Positions 1 through 8,190 of a stretch of 64,000 nucleotides of DNA are shown here, one piece after another. The notes below the pieces were generated by a model. That model ran no database searches, was not told the DNA's origin, and worked only from the letters and a program-made list of their open reading frames with translations. Source of the stretch: UBA668 sp043740085 (GTDB lineage: Bacteria; Actinomycetota; Acidimicrobiia; Acidimicrobiales; Ilumatobacteraceae). Each line of letters starts with the position of its first letter. Position 1 is the stretch's first letter. The stretch is from positions 25,531 through 89,530 of the forward strand of contig JAYUCY010000094.1 of the NCBI GenBank assembly GCA_043740085.1. The letters are read 5' to 3'. Made by a program: the position numbers and the translations under genes.

Positions 1-127
1 GTGACACAAGGCTCGCGTCGGCGAAGTGACGCGAGGTTGCGTCTGCGACCTGGGATTGTGAGGAACAAGCGCGTCATATGTTGGCTATGGGCGCGGCAGG
101 GCGGCCGTTACACTCGGCGGACGAGTC

Positions 128-203
128 GCCGGGTTAGCTCAGCTGGCAGAGCAACGCACTTGTAATGCGTAGGTCAAGGGTTCGATTCCCTTACCCGGCT
201 CCA
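128..203 (+). tRNA. tRNA-Thr (UGU anticodon)
   Basis: A complete 76-nt cloverleaf. The acceptor stem GCCGGGT pairs with ACCCGGC, the T-arm contains GGTTCGATTCC, and the CCA end is encoded. The anticodon TGT is at 161-163 (tRNA position 34) in the loop CTTGTAA, so the tRNA reads ACA threonine codons. A decayed integrase gene begins about 100 bp downstream, which makes this tRNA a likely old attachment site. Confidence 0.97.
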
Positions 204-299
204 CATAACACCAGGTAGATGGCACGTTTGCTGAGACTGCGCTTCTCCACAAAGTGGGTCGGCCAAGATTCGGGTGGTTTGCCGGTCCTGAAGGGATTG

Positions 300-560
300 A
301 TGCACGAACGCGGCAGGGTGCGTGGGAGTAGATCGTGCAGCTGCCGTGCGATCCTCTGACGGGTACCGCCAAGCAAGTGAGCCGTACGGTGGACGGCACC
401 AAACGCGAAGCCCGGCGCGCTGGCCGAGCTGGTGACGAAGGTTTCGGCAGGCAAGATCTCGTCAACGACGACAACGCTCGACCAGCTGCTGGTGCAATGG
501 CTCGAGCTCCTTCGTCTTCACGCACTCGTAAACGCCTTTTGGTGGCGTCCGGGCGTGTAT
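300..560 (+). pseudogene. N-terminal remnant of a tyrosine integrase
   Basis: The translation around 335-420 reads DPLTGTAKQVSRTVDGTKREARRA, the typical N-terminal arm of actinobacterial tyrosine recombinases (G-x-DP-TG-x-QVSRT-x-GTKREA). The similarity continues only after a frameshift near 420, where another frame gives ALAELVTKVSAGK and then LDQLLVQWLE. An in-frame TAG follows the usual WE near 326. No catalytic R-H-R-Y domain follows. This is a decayed fragment of an element that probably integrated at the neighbouring tRNA-Thr. Confidence 0.75.
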
Positions 561-589
561 CCGCGTGGCCGGGCACCTACTCGGCAGTA

Positions 590-612
590 GTCGGCACAGT
601 TCTCGTGCCGAC
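590..612. other. Perfect 8-bp inverted repeat (hairpin)
   Basis: GTCGGCAC and GTGCCGAC flank the 7-nt loop AGTTCTC. No T-run follows, so this is at best a weak terminator. It could also be a leftover of the integrated element. Confidence 0.4.
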
Positions 613-991
613 TAGCGAAGACTTTGCGAGTACTCGGAAGCCGTCTCGTGAACTCGGCACGTTCAGCGCCCCGATCTCTGCCGAGTAGACCGCCGAGTTA
701 CGGACATCGAGCTGATCCTGCGGTCGCCAGAGAGCAAGACGGGTGGAGTTCAAGAGAGATCTGACGTCGCCCGACTGTGTTCTTCGCACGATCGTGGCGT
801 TCGCGAACTCCGCGGTGGGGTGCTCGTTGTCGGGGTTGAGGACGCGTCGTGGGTTCGCCATCTCCGCTCGCGGATGAGGAGCAGCTCGCGAGCCTGATCG
901 CCTTGATGCCACGCATCGAACCGCAACTCGTGCCGGACATCGCGATTGTGCCGTGGCGTCGCACCCAGCTGCTGGTGGTCAACGTTCAGCT
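613..991. other. Unassigned remnant DNA
   Basis: Short open frames exist on both strands, but none shows a recognisable domain, a ribosome binding site or a plausible length. The plus frame starting near 849 runs directly into the duplicated SEC-C gene tail at 992, so any protein read here would be a chimera. I see no supportable gene. Confidence 0.5.
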
Positions 992-1156
992 CACGCGGCG
1001 CGAACAGCTCCAACGACTGCTCAGCGAGTTCGACCGGCACGCCGACAGCCTTCTCGACGCGTTCGCGCACGTCGACGGCGTCGTCGGCACGCCGATCACC
1101 TAATACACCGCGGAACTGCGGCGCGAGCTGGGCATCACCTGACCCATCGGTCGTCG
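992..1156 (+). repeat. Direct repeat copy 1: duplicated 3' end of the SEC-C gene
   Basis: About 165 bp nearly identical to 5712-5876, at a constant offset of 4720 bp. It covers the last ~50 codons of the SEC-C gene plus ~15 bp beyond its stop. This copy carries a nonsense change (TAATAC instead of TACGAC near 1101), so it is a dead fragment. Together the two copies bracket hipB, hipA and the body of the SEC-C gene. Confidence 0.9.
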
Positions 1157-1328
1157 CGGCGCGTCGACGCCCACCTCCCGGGCTTCTTGTGTGGGAGCGC
1201 GCATCGGGCGCATCGCGTTGGGTTGTCCTTACGGAAAGATGCCGTCTGGGGTCAAGGAGGCTGCGCCTCCAGCCCAACCGTCTGTGTCGTGGAAACCTCA
1301 GCGGTCGCAGTCGTCGATGTCGTCGTCA

Positions 1329-1365
1329 ATAATGATGGCTGTCTACGCCATTATGGCCCATAATG
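1329..1365. promoter_or_regulatory. Candidate HipB operator
   Basis: CATTATG-GCC-CATAATG at 1349-1365 is a perfect inverted repeat (7-bp arms, 3-nt spacer), and a further half-site ATAATG lies at 1329-1334. The cluster lies 33 bp upstream of the antitoxin start, where HipB-type proteins are known to bind and repress their own operon. The AT-rich palindromes stand out against the high-GC background. Confidence 0.7.
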
Positions 1366-1397
1366 ATGTATACGACGATCATTGGAGAGGAGTTGTT

Positions 1398-1691
1398 ATG
1401 CCGAAGCTGAACGCTCGTACGCAGCGCTCTGCCGCACAATTCGGGACACACCTCGCCACCTGGCGCAAACTACTGAACCTCACCGCTGACCAGGTAGCGC
1501 AACGGGCCGACATTGACCGCGGCACACTGCGTCGCCTCGAGAAGGGTGACCCGGTCGGCTTCGACGTAGTGCTGTCCGTCGCCCGGGCTCTCGGAGTGCT
1601 CGACAAACTCGTCGACGCCGTCGACCCGTGGGAATCTGACCTTGGTCGTGCACGCGCCGGCGCCGTGCTCCCCAAACGGGTGTACCGATGA
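1398..1691 (+). CDS. hipB: HipB-like antitoxin, XRE-family HTH
   Basis: A 97-aa DNA-binding protein. A helix-turn-helix spans about residues 15-70, with LTADQVAQRADIDRGTLRRLEKG as the turn and recognition helices. The ATG at 1398 is preceded by GGAGAGGAG, and the stop overlaps the hipA start (ATGA at 1688-1691), indicating translational coupling. In this family the antitoxin binds HipA and represses the operon. The candidate operator lies immediately upstream. The function is assigned from the HTH plus the coupled HipA gene. Confidence 0.88.
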   Translation: MPKLNARTQRSAAQFGTHLATWRKLLNLTADQVAQRADIDRGTLRRLEKGDPVGFDVVLSVARALGVLDKLVDAVDPWESDLGRARAGAVLPKRVYR

Positions 1692-3028
1692 TCGACCGAC
1701 TGGACGTACACATCGAACTCGACGGGCGAACACACCCGGCGGGTACCGCCTATTTCGTTCAACGTCGCGGCGGACCGGTGGCGACAACGTTCGCGTACTC
1801 CGTCGAATACCTCGCGAACCCGACAGCAATCAGCATCGATCCGAACCTGCCGCTCGTCAGCGGCCAACAAGCCACCAACGGCATGCCGGGAGCGTTCCAG
1901 GATTGCGCACCAGACAGGTGGGGACGCAACCTCATTCTGAAACGATCCCGGACCAGCGTCAGCGCCGGTGATCGAACCCCGGCGCTGAACGACGCCGACT
2001 TCCTCGCCGTGGTGAGCGACATCACCCGCCAAGGGGCGCTTCGGTTCTCACTGTCAGGCACCGCCGAATTCATCGACGCTGGTCTGCGTGTGCCGAAACT
2101 GATCGCGTTGCCCCGGCTGCTCTACGCTGTTGACCGGCTGGCCGACGACGACGAAAGTGACGAAGCGGTCAAAGTGCTGCTCGACGCCGGCTCCGGGTCG
2201 CTCGGCGGCGCACGACCAAAGGCGTCAGTGCTCGACAACGGGCGGCTGCTGCTGGCAAAGTTTCCGCATCGCAGCGACGGCTGGGATGTGATGGGCTGGG
2301 AAAAAACAGCGTTGGACATCGCCGGCCGGGCAGGTATCAACGTTCCGGGTAGACGCCTCGTTGGTCTCGACGGCCGCCAGATCTTGTTGCTCGAACGATT
2401 CGACCGCGACGACCAGCACCGCATCGCCTACATCAGCGCGATGACACTCGTCGGTGGGCGCATCGGTGAGGACTACGACTACGCCGACATCGCAGCCACT
2501 CTTCCCGATTTCGGGTCCCGAGTGGCTGCTGATCTCGACGAGATGTTCCGGCGTGTTGTCGTGAGCTGCGCCATCCACAACACCGACGACCACTTTCTCA
2601 ACCATGGGTTCCTTGGCAGCGCGGCCGGATGGAAACTGGCGCCTGTTTTTGACATCAACCCGAACCCTGATCTCAACGAAGGCAGGGTCACGTCGATCGC
2701 CGCGGCCAGCCGCGCTGAAGACGAACCAGCAGGACTGATAGCGGTAGCAGGCGACTTCCGTCTCACTGAAAGCGCCGCCCGTTCCATCGTGACTGAGGTG
2801 GTCGACGCCGTTGCCGACTGGGCTGACATCGCCACCGCCAACGGGATCAGCGCCCGCGAGCGCGAACAGTTCCGACCGATGTTCAACGACCGGATCGCAG
2901 CGCTCGCCAGCACCGCCCTCCTGCCCCGGCCGGGGCCAGCTCGTGCTGCCTCGACGACACAGCGGCGAGTTCCCAAGGGCTCCCCGACCGCAGGCCAGTT
3001 TGCCAAGAAAGACACCCATCACCCCTGA
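1688..3028 (+). CDS. hipA: HipA-like serine/threonine kinase toxin
   Basis: A 446-aa HipA-family kinase. The glycine-rich SLGGARPKAS segment lies near residues 168-182. The catalytic HNTDDH with a following N is near 297-306, and the metal-binding APVFDINP follows. HipA toxins phosphorylate translation factors (glutamyl-tRNA synthetase in E. coli) and cause growth arrest. The C-terminal tail VPKGSPTAGQFAKK is an extra basic segment beyond the kinase core, of a kind often seen at the ends of mobile-element proteins. The gene is coupled to hipB and appears intact. It lies inside the segment bounded by the 165-bp direct repeats. Confidence 0.9.
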   Translation: MIDRLDVHIELDGRTHPAGTAYFVQRRGGPVATTFAYSVEYLANPTAISIDPNLPLVSGQQATNGMPGAFQDCAPDRWGRNLILKRSRTSVSAGDRTPALNDADFLAVVSDITRQGALRFSLSGTAEFIDAGLRVPKLIALPRLLYAVDRLADDDESDEAVKVLLDAGSGSLGGARPKASVLDNGRLLLAKFPHRSDGWDVMGWEKTALDIAGRAGINVPGRRLVGLDGRQILLLERFDRDDQHRIAYISAMTLVGGRIGEDYDYADIAATLPDFGSRVAADLDEMFRRVVVSCAIHNTDDHFLNHGFLGSAAGWKLAPVFDINPNPDLNEGRVTSIAAASRAEDEPAGLIAVAGDFRLTESAARSIVTEVVDAVADWADIATANGISAREREQFRPMFNDRIAALASTALLPRPGPARAASTTQRRVPKGSPTAGQFAKKDTHHP

Positions 3029-3180
3029 CGGACCGGACGACCAGGAGGCTCAATTCCAACTCGCAACGGTCAAAGCGTCTCACCCGAAGCGAATTGCAGC
3101 TGCGACGAGCCCGTCCGTCGCGCGTCACTGAAGTGCCTACTTGAGACTGCGGGCATGCTGCGACGGTAGCGTCGGCACGC

Positions 3181-5862
3181 ATGGCGCCTGACCTTGACCG
3201 GATCAGCTTTCTGTTTGGTGAGGACGCTCTCACCGACCTCGACGCGTACGACTTCGACGTCGAGTCAGACGTCGTTGCAGCCATCGAGCGGTTCGTGGCC
3301 ATGCCGAGCGGCTCAGCGGTGGATGGCATGCGTTCGGCCGTCCGCACCATCGCGGTCCGGCAAGTTCTTGATGACGACCCGCCCGAGGCGTGGCGGGCCG
3401 CGATCCGCATGCGCGATGCTGGGTTCGATCGCGACGAAGTGCTCCGCCAGCTGTCGATGGTGATCTCCGAGCACGTCATCGAAAGCCTCTCCACGGTCGA
3501 GCCGAGCGACCCGGCACAGCTGGCCTTCGCGCTGGACGCGCTCCCGTTGCCCTCGGCCGAACAGATCGCCGAGGTACTGGTCGGCATCGCCCGCGCCACC
3601 CCTGGGCTCGACGCCGACGACCACATCCAGCAAGCCGTTGCGGCGCTCGGGTCGGGAGCGGGCGGGCGAGTCCTGCAGGCCCTGGTCGAGCGCGTACTCG
3701 ACGCTCTCGTGGAAGGCCCGTTGCACTGGTTGGCCGATGATGTGACGGTCGCCTTCTTCGACACGATTGCCGGCCGAACGTTCACTCACCGTTTCAACGA
3801 CTCCGAACGCGAGATGGGCGTGCTCAGCATCTCCGTCGACATCGCCGGGTATCAGCGCTTCGACAGCGTGCGCCTCGCCGACGGAACCGAGCTCGAGCAG
3901 TTCTCAGTGGAGCACGGTCACATGGCATGGCGTGGCCCTGAGGGTTGGCTTGGTGGTTTCACTGCGGACGACCTTCTCGCTGTCACGGCGGAGTTCACTA
4001 CGCCGAGCGGCGACCAACGTGTCGATGCGACGGTCACGATCCGCGTGGTCGCCGACTCTCCGGCAGTGACTGGCGAACTCACCTCGGCGGTACGCGCTGC
4101 CTACGACGCAGAGCAGCACGAGCACGGCCTGCCGGTTGCGGCGGAAGATCTGGTTGTGTGGCTCTGCCACCACCACCCGGAAATGTTCAGGGTTCCGCTG
4201 CCACCGATCTCCGACCTGATCGAACATGCCGGGCTGGAGCTGAACGGCGGCTTCATGGCGCATGACGATTCGGTGTGGCGGCAGGATCTGTTGGTACGAC
4301 GAACTCGCCGGCTGCTCGACATCGTGCCCGAGCCGCACTGGCGCAAGGTGCTCGGCCGCGCCATCGAGGTGCTTGCCGACCCAGAGGCGGAGGTTGACCT
4401 CATTCGCGCATCACTCGACGAGTGCGCAGAACCCGCGACGCTCGACGAGCTCGTCGACCTGTTGATCCCCGAGTATCTGGCACCGCAGGACGAGTACGAC
4501 CTCGCCGGTGTCGATGCGCCCGGTCGCGCGTTCGAGCTCGTCCACCGGGCGATCGCAGTCGCCCGTCGACCGCGTCAGGTGGCCACGGCTGAATACCTCG
4601 CATGTGGTTTACGTGAGCGGTGCGGGCAGCCCATGGCCGCCCTGGAGCACCTCACCCGGGCGGTGGAGGCGCAACCCCGGCTCGGGCCGATTGTCGAGCG
4701 GATGGGGTGGTACTGCTTCGACCGAGGTGATGCCCGCGGCGCGATGCGTTGGTGGCGTGAGCTGGAGGAGGCTCACCCAGCGGCGAGCACCATTGCTGGG
4801 TTCCTCGCTCGAGCTGATGGCAATCCCAAGGTTGGGCGCAACGACCCGTGCTGGTGCGGGTCTGGCCGGAAGTTCAAGCAGTGCCATCAGGGCACGAGCG
4901 ACCAGCCGGCGCTTCCCGACCGGGTGGGCTGGTTGTGCCGCAAGGCATCAGCTTGGGTCGAACACTCCACCGGCGAGGCACGTAATCTGGTGACGGATCT
5001 GGCCATCGCATACGTCACCGGAGACCCCGACGCCGATGCATCCGACGTGGTGAGTGCTGACGAGCGCAGGATGCAGCAGCAGTTCGAGGTTGCGTTTGCC
5101 GACCCGCTGCTGTTCGATGCGACGCTCCACGAAGGGGGCCAGTTCCGGCGTTTTCTGTCCGAACGCGGCGACCTGCTACCCGATGACGAGCGGCTCCTCG
5201 CCACAGCGTGGCTCACCGTCGATCGCAGTGTGCACGAGGTGCTGTCGGTCGAGCGTGGTGTTGGACTGCAGCTGCGCAATCTCGCCACCGGAGATGTTGT
5301 CGATGTACGCGAACGCACCGCGTCGAAGCAGGCGCACGTGGGCGAGCGTTACTGTGCGCGCGTGGTGCCCGATGGTGCATCGCACCAGATCATCGGCGGC
5401 GTGTTCGAGGTGCGCACCGGCCACGAACAGCAAGTACTGGACCTGTGCCTGGCGGCCGACGCTGCGGCGTTGTGTGCATGGGCTGGTGCACTGAACCAGC
5501 CACCACGGATCGTTCACCGACCGGGCATGATCGACTCGATGCTGGACCGAAGCGCGCTGCAAGCCGCGCTGGACGAAGGGGAATTCGCCGACGAGACCGA
5601 GATGCTGTCGCGACTCAACGCCGAACTGTCGCGGCAAGCCCAATCACGGTGGCTTGACGACAACGTTCCGGCTCTCGGAGGCCTGACCCCACGGCAGGCC
5701 GCCGCCGACCCCACGCGGCGCGAACAGCTCGAACGACTGCTCAGCGAGTTCGACCGGCACGCCGACAGCCTTCTCGACGCGTTCGCGCACGTCGACGGCG
5801 TCGTCGGCACGCCGATCACCTACGACACCGCGGAACTGCGGCGCGAGCTAGGCATCACCTGA
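3181..5862 (+). CDS. Large SEC-C motif protein of unknown function
   Basis: An 893-aa protein. A SEC-C zinc-binding motif lies near the middle (Cys557-x-Cys559-x8-Cys568-His569, in NDPCWCGSGRKFKQCH). SEC-C motifs bind zinc and often mediate protein contacts, as at the end of SecA. The regions on both sides are acidic, Ala/Leu-rich and probably helical, with a TPR-like stretch around 490-550. No enzymatic motif is recognised. The gene lies 150 bp after hipA on the same strand and may belong to the same mobile cargo. Its last ~50 codons are duplicated at 992-1156. The start is ATG 3181, without a strong ribosome binding site. Confidence 0.85.
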   Translation: MAPDLDRISFLFGEDALTDLDAYDFDVESDVVAAIERFVAMPSGSAVDGMRSAVRTIAVRQVLDDDPPEAWRAAIRMRDAGFDRDEVLRQLSMVISEHVIESLSTVEPSDPAQLAFALDALPLPSAEQIAEVLVGIARATPGLDADDHIQQAVAALGSGAGGRVLQALVERVLDALVEGPLHWLADDVTVAFFDTIAGRTFTHRFNDSEREMGVLSISVDIAGYQRFDSVRLADGTELEQFSVEHGHMAWRGPEGWLGGFTADDLLAVTAEFTTPSGDQRVDATVTIRVVADSPAVTGELTSAVRAAYDAEQHEHGLPVAAEDLVVWLCHHHPEMFRVPLPPISDLIEHAGLELNGGFMAHDDSVWRQDLLVRRTRRLLDIVPEPHWRKVLGRAIEVLADPEAEVDLIRASLDECAEPATLDELVDLLIPEYLAPQDEYDLAGVDAPGRAFELVHRAIAVARRPRQVATAEYLACGLRERCGQPMAALEHLTRAVEAQPRLGPIVERMGWYCFDRGDARGAMRWWRELEEAHPAASTIAGFLARADGNPKVGRNDPCWCGSGRKFKQCHQGTSDQPALPDRVGWLCRKASAWVEHSTGEARNLVTDLAIAYVTGDPDADASDVVSADERRMQQQFEVAFADPLLFDATLHEGGQFRRFLSERGDLLPDDERLLATAWLTVDRSVHEVLSVERGVGLQLRNLATGDVVDVRERTASKQAHVGERYCARVVPDGASHQIIGGVFEVRTGHEQQVLDLCLAADAAALCAWAGALNQPPRIVHRPGMIDSMLDRSALQAALDEGEFADETEMLSRLNAELSRQAQSRWLDDNVPALGGLTPRQAAADPTRREQLERLLSEFDRHADSLLDAFAHVDGVVGTPITYDTAELRRELGIT

Positions 5863-5876
5863 CCCATCGGTCGTCC
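5712..5876 (+). repeat. Direct repeat copy 2: 3' end of the intact SEC-C gene
   Basis: The intact counterpart of 992-1156. Identity starts at CACGCGGCGCGAACAGCTC and ends just after the stop codon at GACCCATCGGTCGTC. This copy reads through as coding sequence. Confidence 0.9.
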
Positions 5877-5889
5877 CGAGCGTCGACTG

Positions 5890-6133
5890 GTGCCCCGGCG
5901 AGGTGGGATCGGCGTTCGTGACGATCTGGCCGCCAGCCGCTGCGATCGCGTCGAGTGTCGGCTCTGGCGGGAGCATCGCGAAGACGCCGAGTGGGGTGAG
6001 GACCGTTCGCGACTCGGTTCGACATCAACTCCAGCGCCGAGAAACTGAACGCATCGCCCTGCACGATCAGCGCCGTCTTGTCACCGAAACGCCGGGCGGC
6101 CTCCGGAACAATCTCACCGATCGTCGATGCCAT
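5890..6133 (-). pseudogene. N-terminal stub of an acyl-CoA ligase, joined to an unrelated fragment
   Basis: From the ATG at 6133 the minus strand encodes about 44 residues typical of the N-terminus of AMP-forming ligases (STIGEIVPEAARRFGDKTAL, then SFSALELMSNRVANG). After about 6002 the ligase similarity stops. A different frame continues with LDAIAAAGGQIVT, which resembles another, unidentified protein. The 5' end of a fadD-like gene was therefore cut and fused to foreign sequence. Confidence 0.65.
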
Positions 6134-6199
6134 ACGGGAACGGTAGCCGACATTGTCCTGAGCAGGTGAAAAGCCTCCTACCAGGTACGCAGCAATCGT

Positions 6200-6335
6200 T
6201 CGCGCACAACCCGAAGGTCGCAAGTTGTCAGATGGACATCGTTGGTGGTGTGCAGTTGGTCAACGGTTGGAAGGCGTCGATCGTGTCGGGGATCGACGAC
6301 CACTCGCGTTCGTGATCTCGGCGCATGGCGCCAGG
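6200..6335 (+). mobile_element. IS481-like transposase fragment
   Basis: The segment encodes QMDIVGGVQLVNGWKASIVS followed by GIDDHSR. This is the beginning of the DDE integrase core of IS481/IS3-type transposases, including the first Asp. A one-base deletion after HSR shifts the frame (the other frame continues with VISAH). The rest of the transposase is missing. It is a small dead remnant between two ligase/epimerase regions. Confidence 0.65.
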
Positions 6336-6500
6336 AGCCGGCCACCTCGTTCGTCGAAATCGTCAGCGCCGAGAACATCGGCGCCAACACCTACCTGATC
6401 ACTTCAGGATCGAACCGATCAGGGCCGCGACAGCCTCGTTCCACCAGCCCCGCGACATTGCGGTTGAGGACGTCGATGATCCGAAGATCTAGGCGGCCGC

Positions 6501-7478
6501 TCACGCGCTGAGCCGCGCCAGCACCTCGTCGTCGAGCGAAAAGTCGTAGTCGTAGCTGTCGCGACCGACGCGGTTGAACCAGGCGTACGAATCGCGGTAG
6601 GCGGCCTCGAGGCCGAATCGCGGCTCCCAGTCGAGATCGCGTAGCGCCTTGTCGACCGAGTAGATCGCGCCGCCATTGAGCGCCTCGCCCCAGTGGACCA
6701 GCGGCGCACGCAGGCCACGGGCCATCTCTGCCGGGACATGGACGATGTTGGCCTCGACTCCAGCTGCCGCCGCCATCATCTTCATCGAGCCGAGCACGCT
6801 GGTGATCTCCCGACCGGCCACGTTGTACAGCTGGCCGATGGAACGCGGGTTTCCGGCTACCGCGGCCATCAAGGTAGCGACGTCGGTGACGTGGATGAGG
6901 TGCACGAACGGCAGTCCATCGCCCGGCACCAGGATCGGCCGACCCGCCTCGAGCCGGGCGAAGAAGATCGGCTCACGCGACGCCAGCGGGCTCATCGGCC
7001 CAATGGTGTGGGTGACGCGCAGCGCCGTCCACGGCAGGCCGCCACGTTCGTGTTCGCGCCGCAGGTACTCCTCGCAGCGCACCTTGCCGACTCCGTACGC
7101 CTTGCCCTTGGCCTCGTCGGCGGGATCATGGCTGCGGAAGGTCTCGGTGATCGGCTGCAGGAAGCTGCGACGATAGGCAGCCACCGAACTGGTGAACACG
7201 AGCTGTTCGATGCGGCCGCGAAACAGCTCGACCATCGGTTCGAGATCGGCCACGACATATGCGGTGTTGTCGTAGACGATGTCGAAGTCGTCGCGGTGCG
7301 GGCCGAGCACCTCGCGCAACACTCCGGGCTGTTGGCGATCGCCGTGAAGCCGGCGCACCCCTACGGGCAGCTCGACCTCGTGGCTGTTCATCACCGTCAC
7401 GTCGTGACCCCGACGGGCGAGCTCGCGCACCAGGTGAAGACCGATGTAGCGGTTACCACCCATCACCAATGCCCGCAT
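6501..7478 (-). CDS. NAD(P)-dependent epimerase/dehydratase (extended SDR)
   Basis: A 325-aa extended short-chain dehydrogenase. The N-terminus has a nucleotide-binding motif (ALVMGGNRYIGLHL, G-x-x-x-x-G-x-x). The catalytic YGVGK (Y-x-x-x-K) is near residues 136-140, after a conserved TSSVAAY. The ATG at 7478 was chosen because it starts the Rossmann strand directly, with a GGGTGG upstream. Relatives act on nucleotide sugars, isoprenoids or sterols; the substrate cannot be told here. The gene stands alone on the minus strand next to remnant DNA. Confidence 0.85.
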   Translation of the reverse strand: MRALVMGGNRYIGLHLVRELARRGHDVTVMNSHEVELPVGVRRLHGDRQQPGVLREVLGPHRDDFDIVYDNTAYVVADLEPMVELFRGRIEQLVFTSSVAAYRRSFLQPITETFRSHDPADEAKGKAYGVGKVRCEEYLRREHERGGLPWTALRVTHTIGPMSPLASREPIFFARLEAGRPILVPGDGLPFVHLIHVTDVATLMAAVAGNPRSIGQLYNVAGREITSVLGSMKMMAAAAGVEANIVHVPAEMARGLRAPLVHWGEALNGGAIYSVDKALRDLDWEPRFGLEAAYRDSYAWFNRVGRDSYDYDFSLDDEVLARLSA

Positions 7479-7645
7479 CAGAAACCACCCGTGCTTGGGG
7501 CCGTCGCGCGCCGGCTGGCCCGGATCAACGTGAGGAGCTCGCATTCATGTTCGCCAACGCGGCGTCCGCTGGCGGCCATCACCACCGACGGTAACCTAGA
7601 CGCTGGCCTGGCGTCATTCCGGAACATGCAAATGTCCGCAGGATC

Positions 7646-7662
7646 TTGGAAGTCACTTCCAA
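7646..7662. promoter_or_regulatory. Perfect inverted repeat, possible operator
   Basis: TTGGAAG-TCA-CTTCCAA has 7-bp arms and a 3-nt spacer. It lies 170 bp upstream of the epimerase start, in an otherwise gene-free stretch. It is an operator candidate for a dimeric repressor that is not identified here. Confidence 0.45.
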
Positions 7663-7714
7663 AATCTAGCAGCTGGTCATCGCTCTGGCGATCCCCGGCC
7701 TGCGTATCGAATAG

Positions 7715-7890
7715 TTCCGTCGAGCGGCGGTTGTCGCTCGCTGAGGCCCGGTGGGCTCACGCTGAGTCGATCCGGCGCTGGTGGAACCAGATGGGCGGGA
7801 CCCTCGGTTCTGGGAGGACGTCGAGATCGGTGACGATCTCGACGAGATCATCAAAGGGCCGATCGGGACTACCGACGCCATCCTGCGTGG
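7715..7890 (+). pseudogene. MaoC-like dehydratase N-terminal remnant
   Basis: One frame gives AEARWAHAESIRRWWNQMGG, and after a shift another gives DPRFWEDVEIGDDLDEIIKG and GPIGTTDAIL. This matches the N-terminal half of MaoC-like or FAS1-like hydratases of acyl-CoA pathways. The sequence then degenerates with no conserved hydratase core. The rest of 7479-8190 shows no other gene apart from the two inverted-repeat sites listed separately. Confidence 0.6.
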
Positions 7891-8082
7891 GCGTTCCGCG
7901 ATCCGACGACGAGCGCGCTCGAGCCCATCTACTCAGTGCATTGACGTGATGCCGGGGAGCGCTGTCATTGCATTGCCGAGCCGTACCGACGTGACCTCTC
8001 CAGCAGGTCGTCGCGCAAGGCGTCTCTCATCGCCCATCCGTCAAGGTCCTTCACCACCTCGCCATCTGGCCGCTCCGTGAGT

Positions 8083-8096
8083 TGACGTCCGTGTCA
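8083..8096. promoter_or_regulatory. TetR-type operator candidate (TGAC-N6-GTCA)
   Basis: TGACGTCCGTGTCA has the same half-sites as 14421-14434, 24147-24160 and 25252-25265. It lies about 95 bp upstream of the PRISE reductase start, a plausible promoter position. Confidence 0.55.
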
Positions 8097-8190
8097 TTTA
8101 CGGCCAACGGGAAGGTGTACGGTTCAGCCGGGCACGGGGTGTCCCGCTGGGCCGAGGGTGGGGGGAGCCAGCGCCAGAGAGGAGAGCGCA

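Noticed and set aside
1081..1110. TAA in the duplicated SEC-C fragment as a recoding site
   Set aside because: It is an ochre codon in a partial duplicate lacking the rest of the gene; simple decay explains it.
613..1397. A gene reading MGSPSPLADEEQ from 849 into the duplicated tail
   Set aside because: It joins unrelated sequence to a duplicated 3' end and stops at the mutated codon; no start site support.
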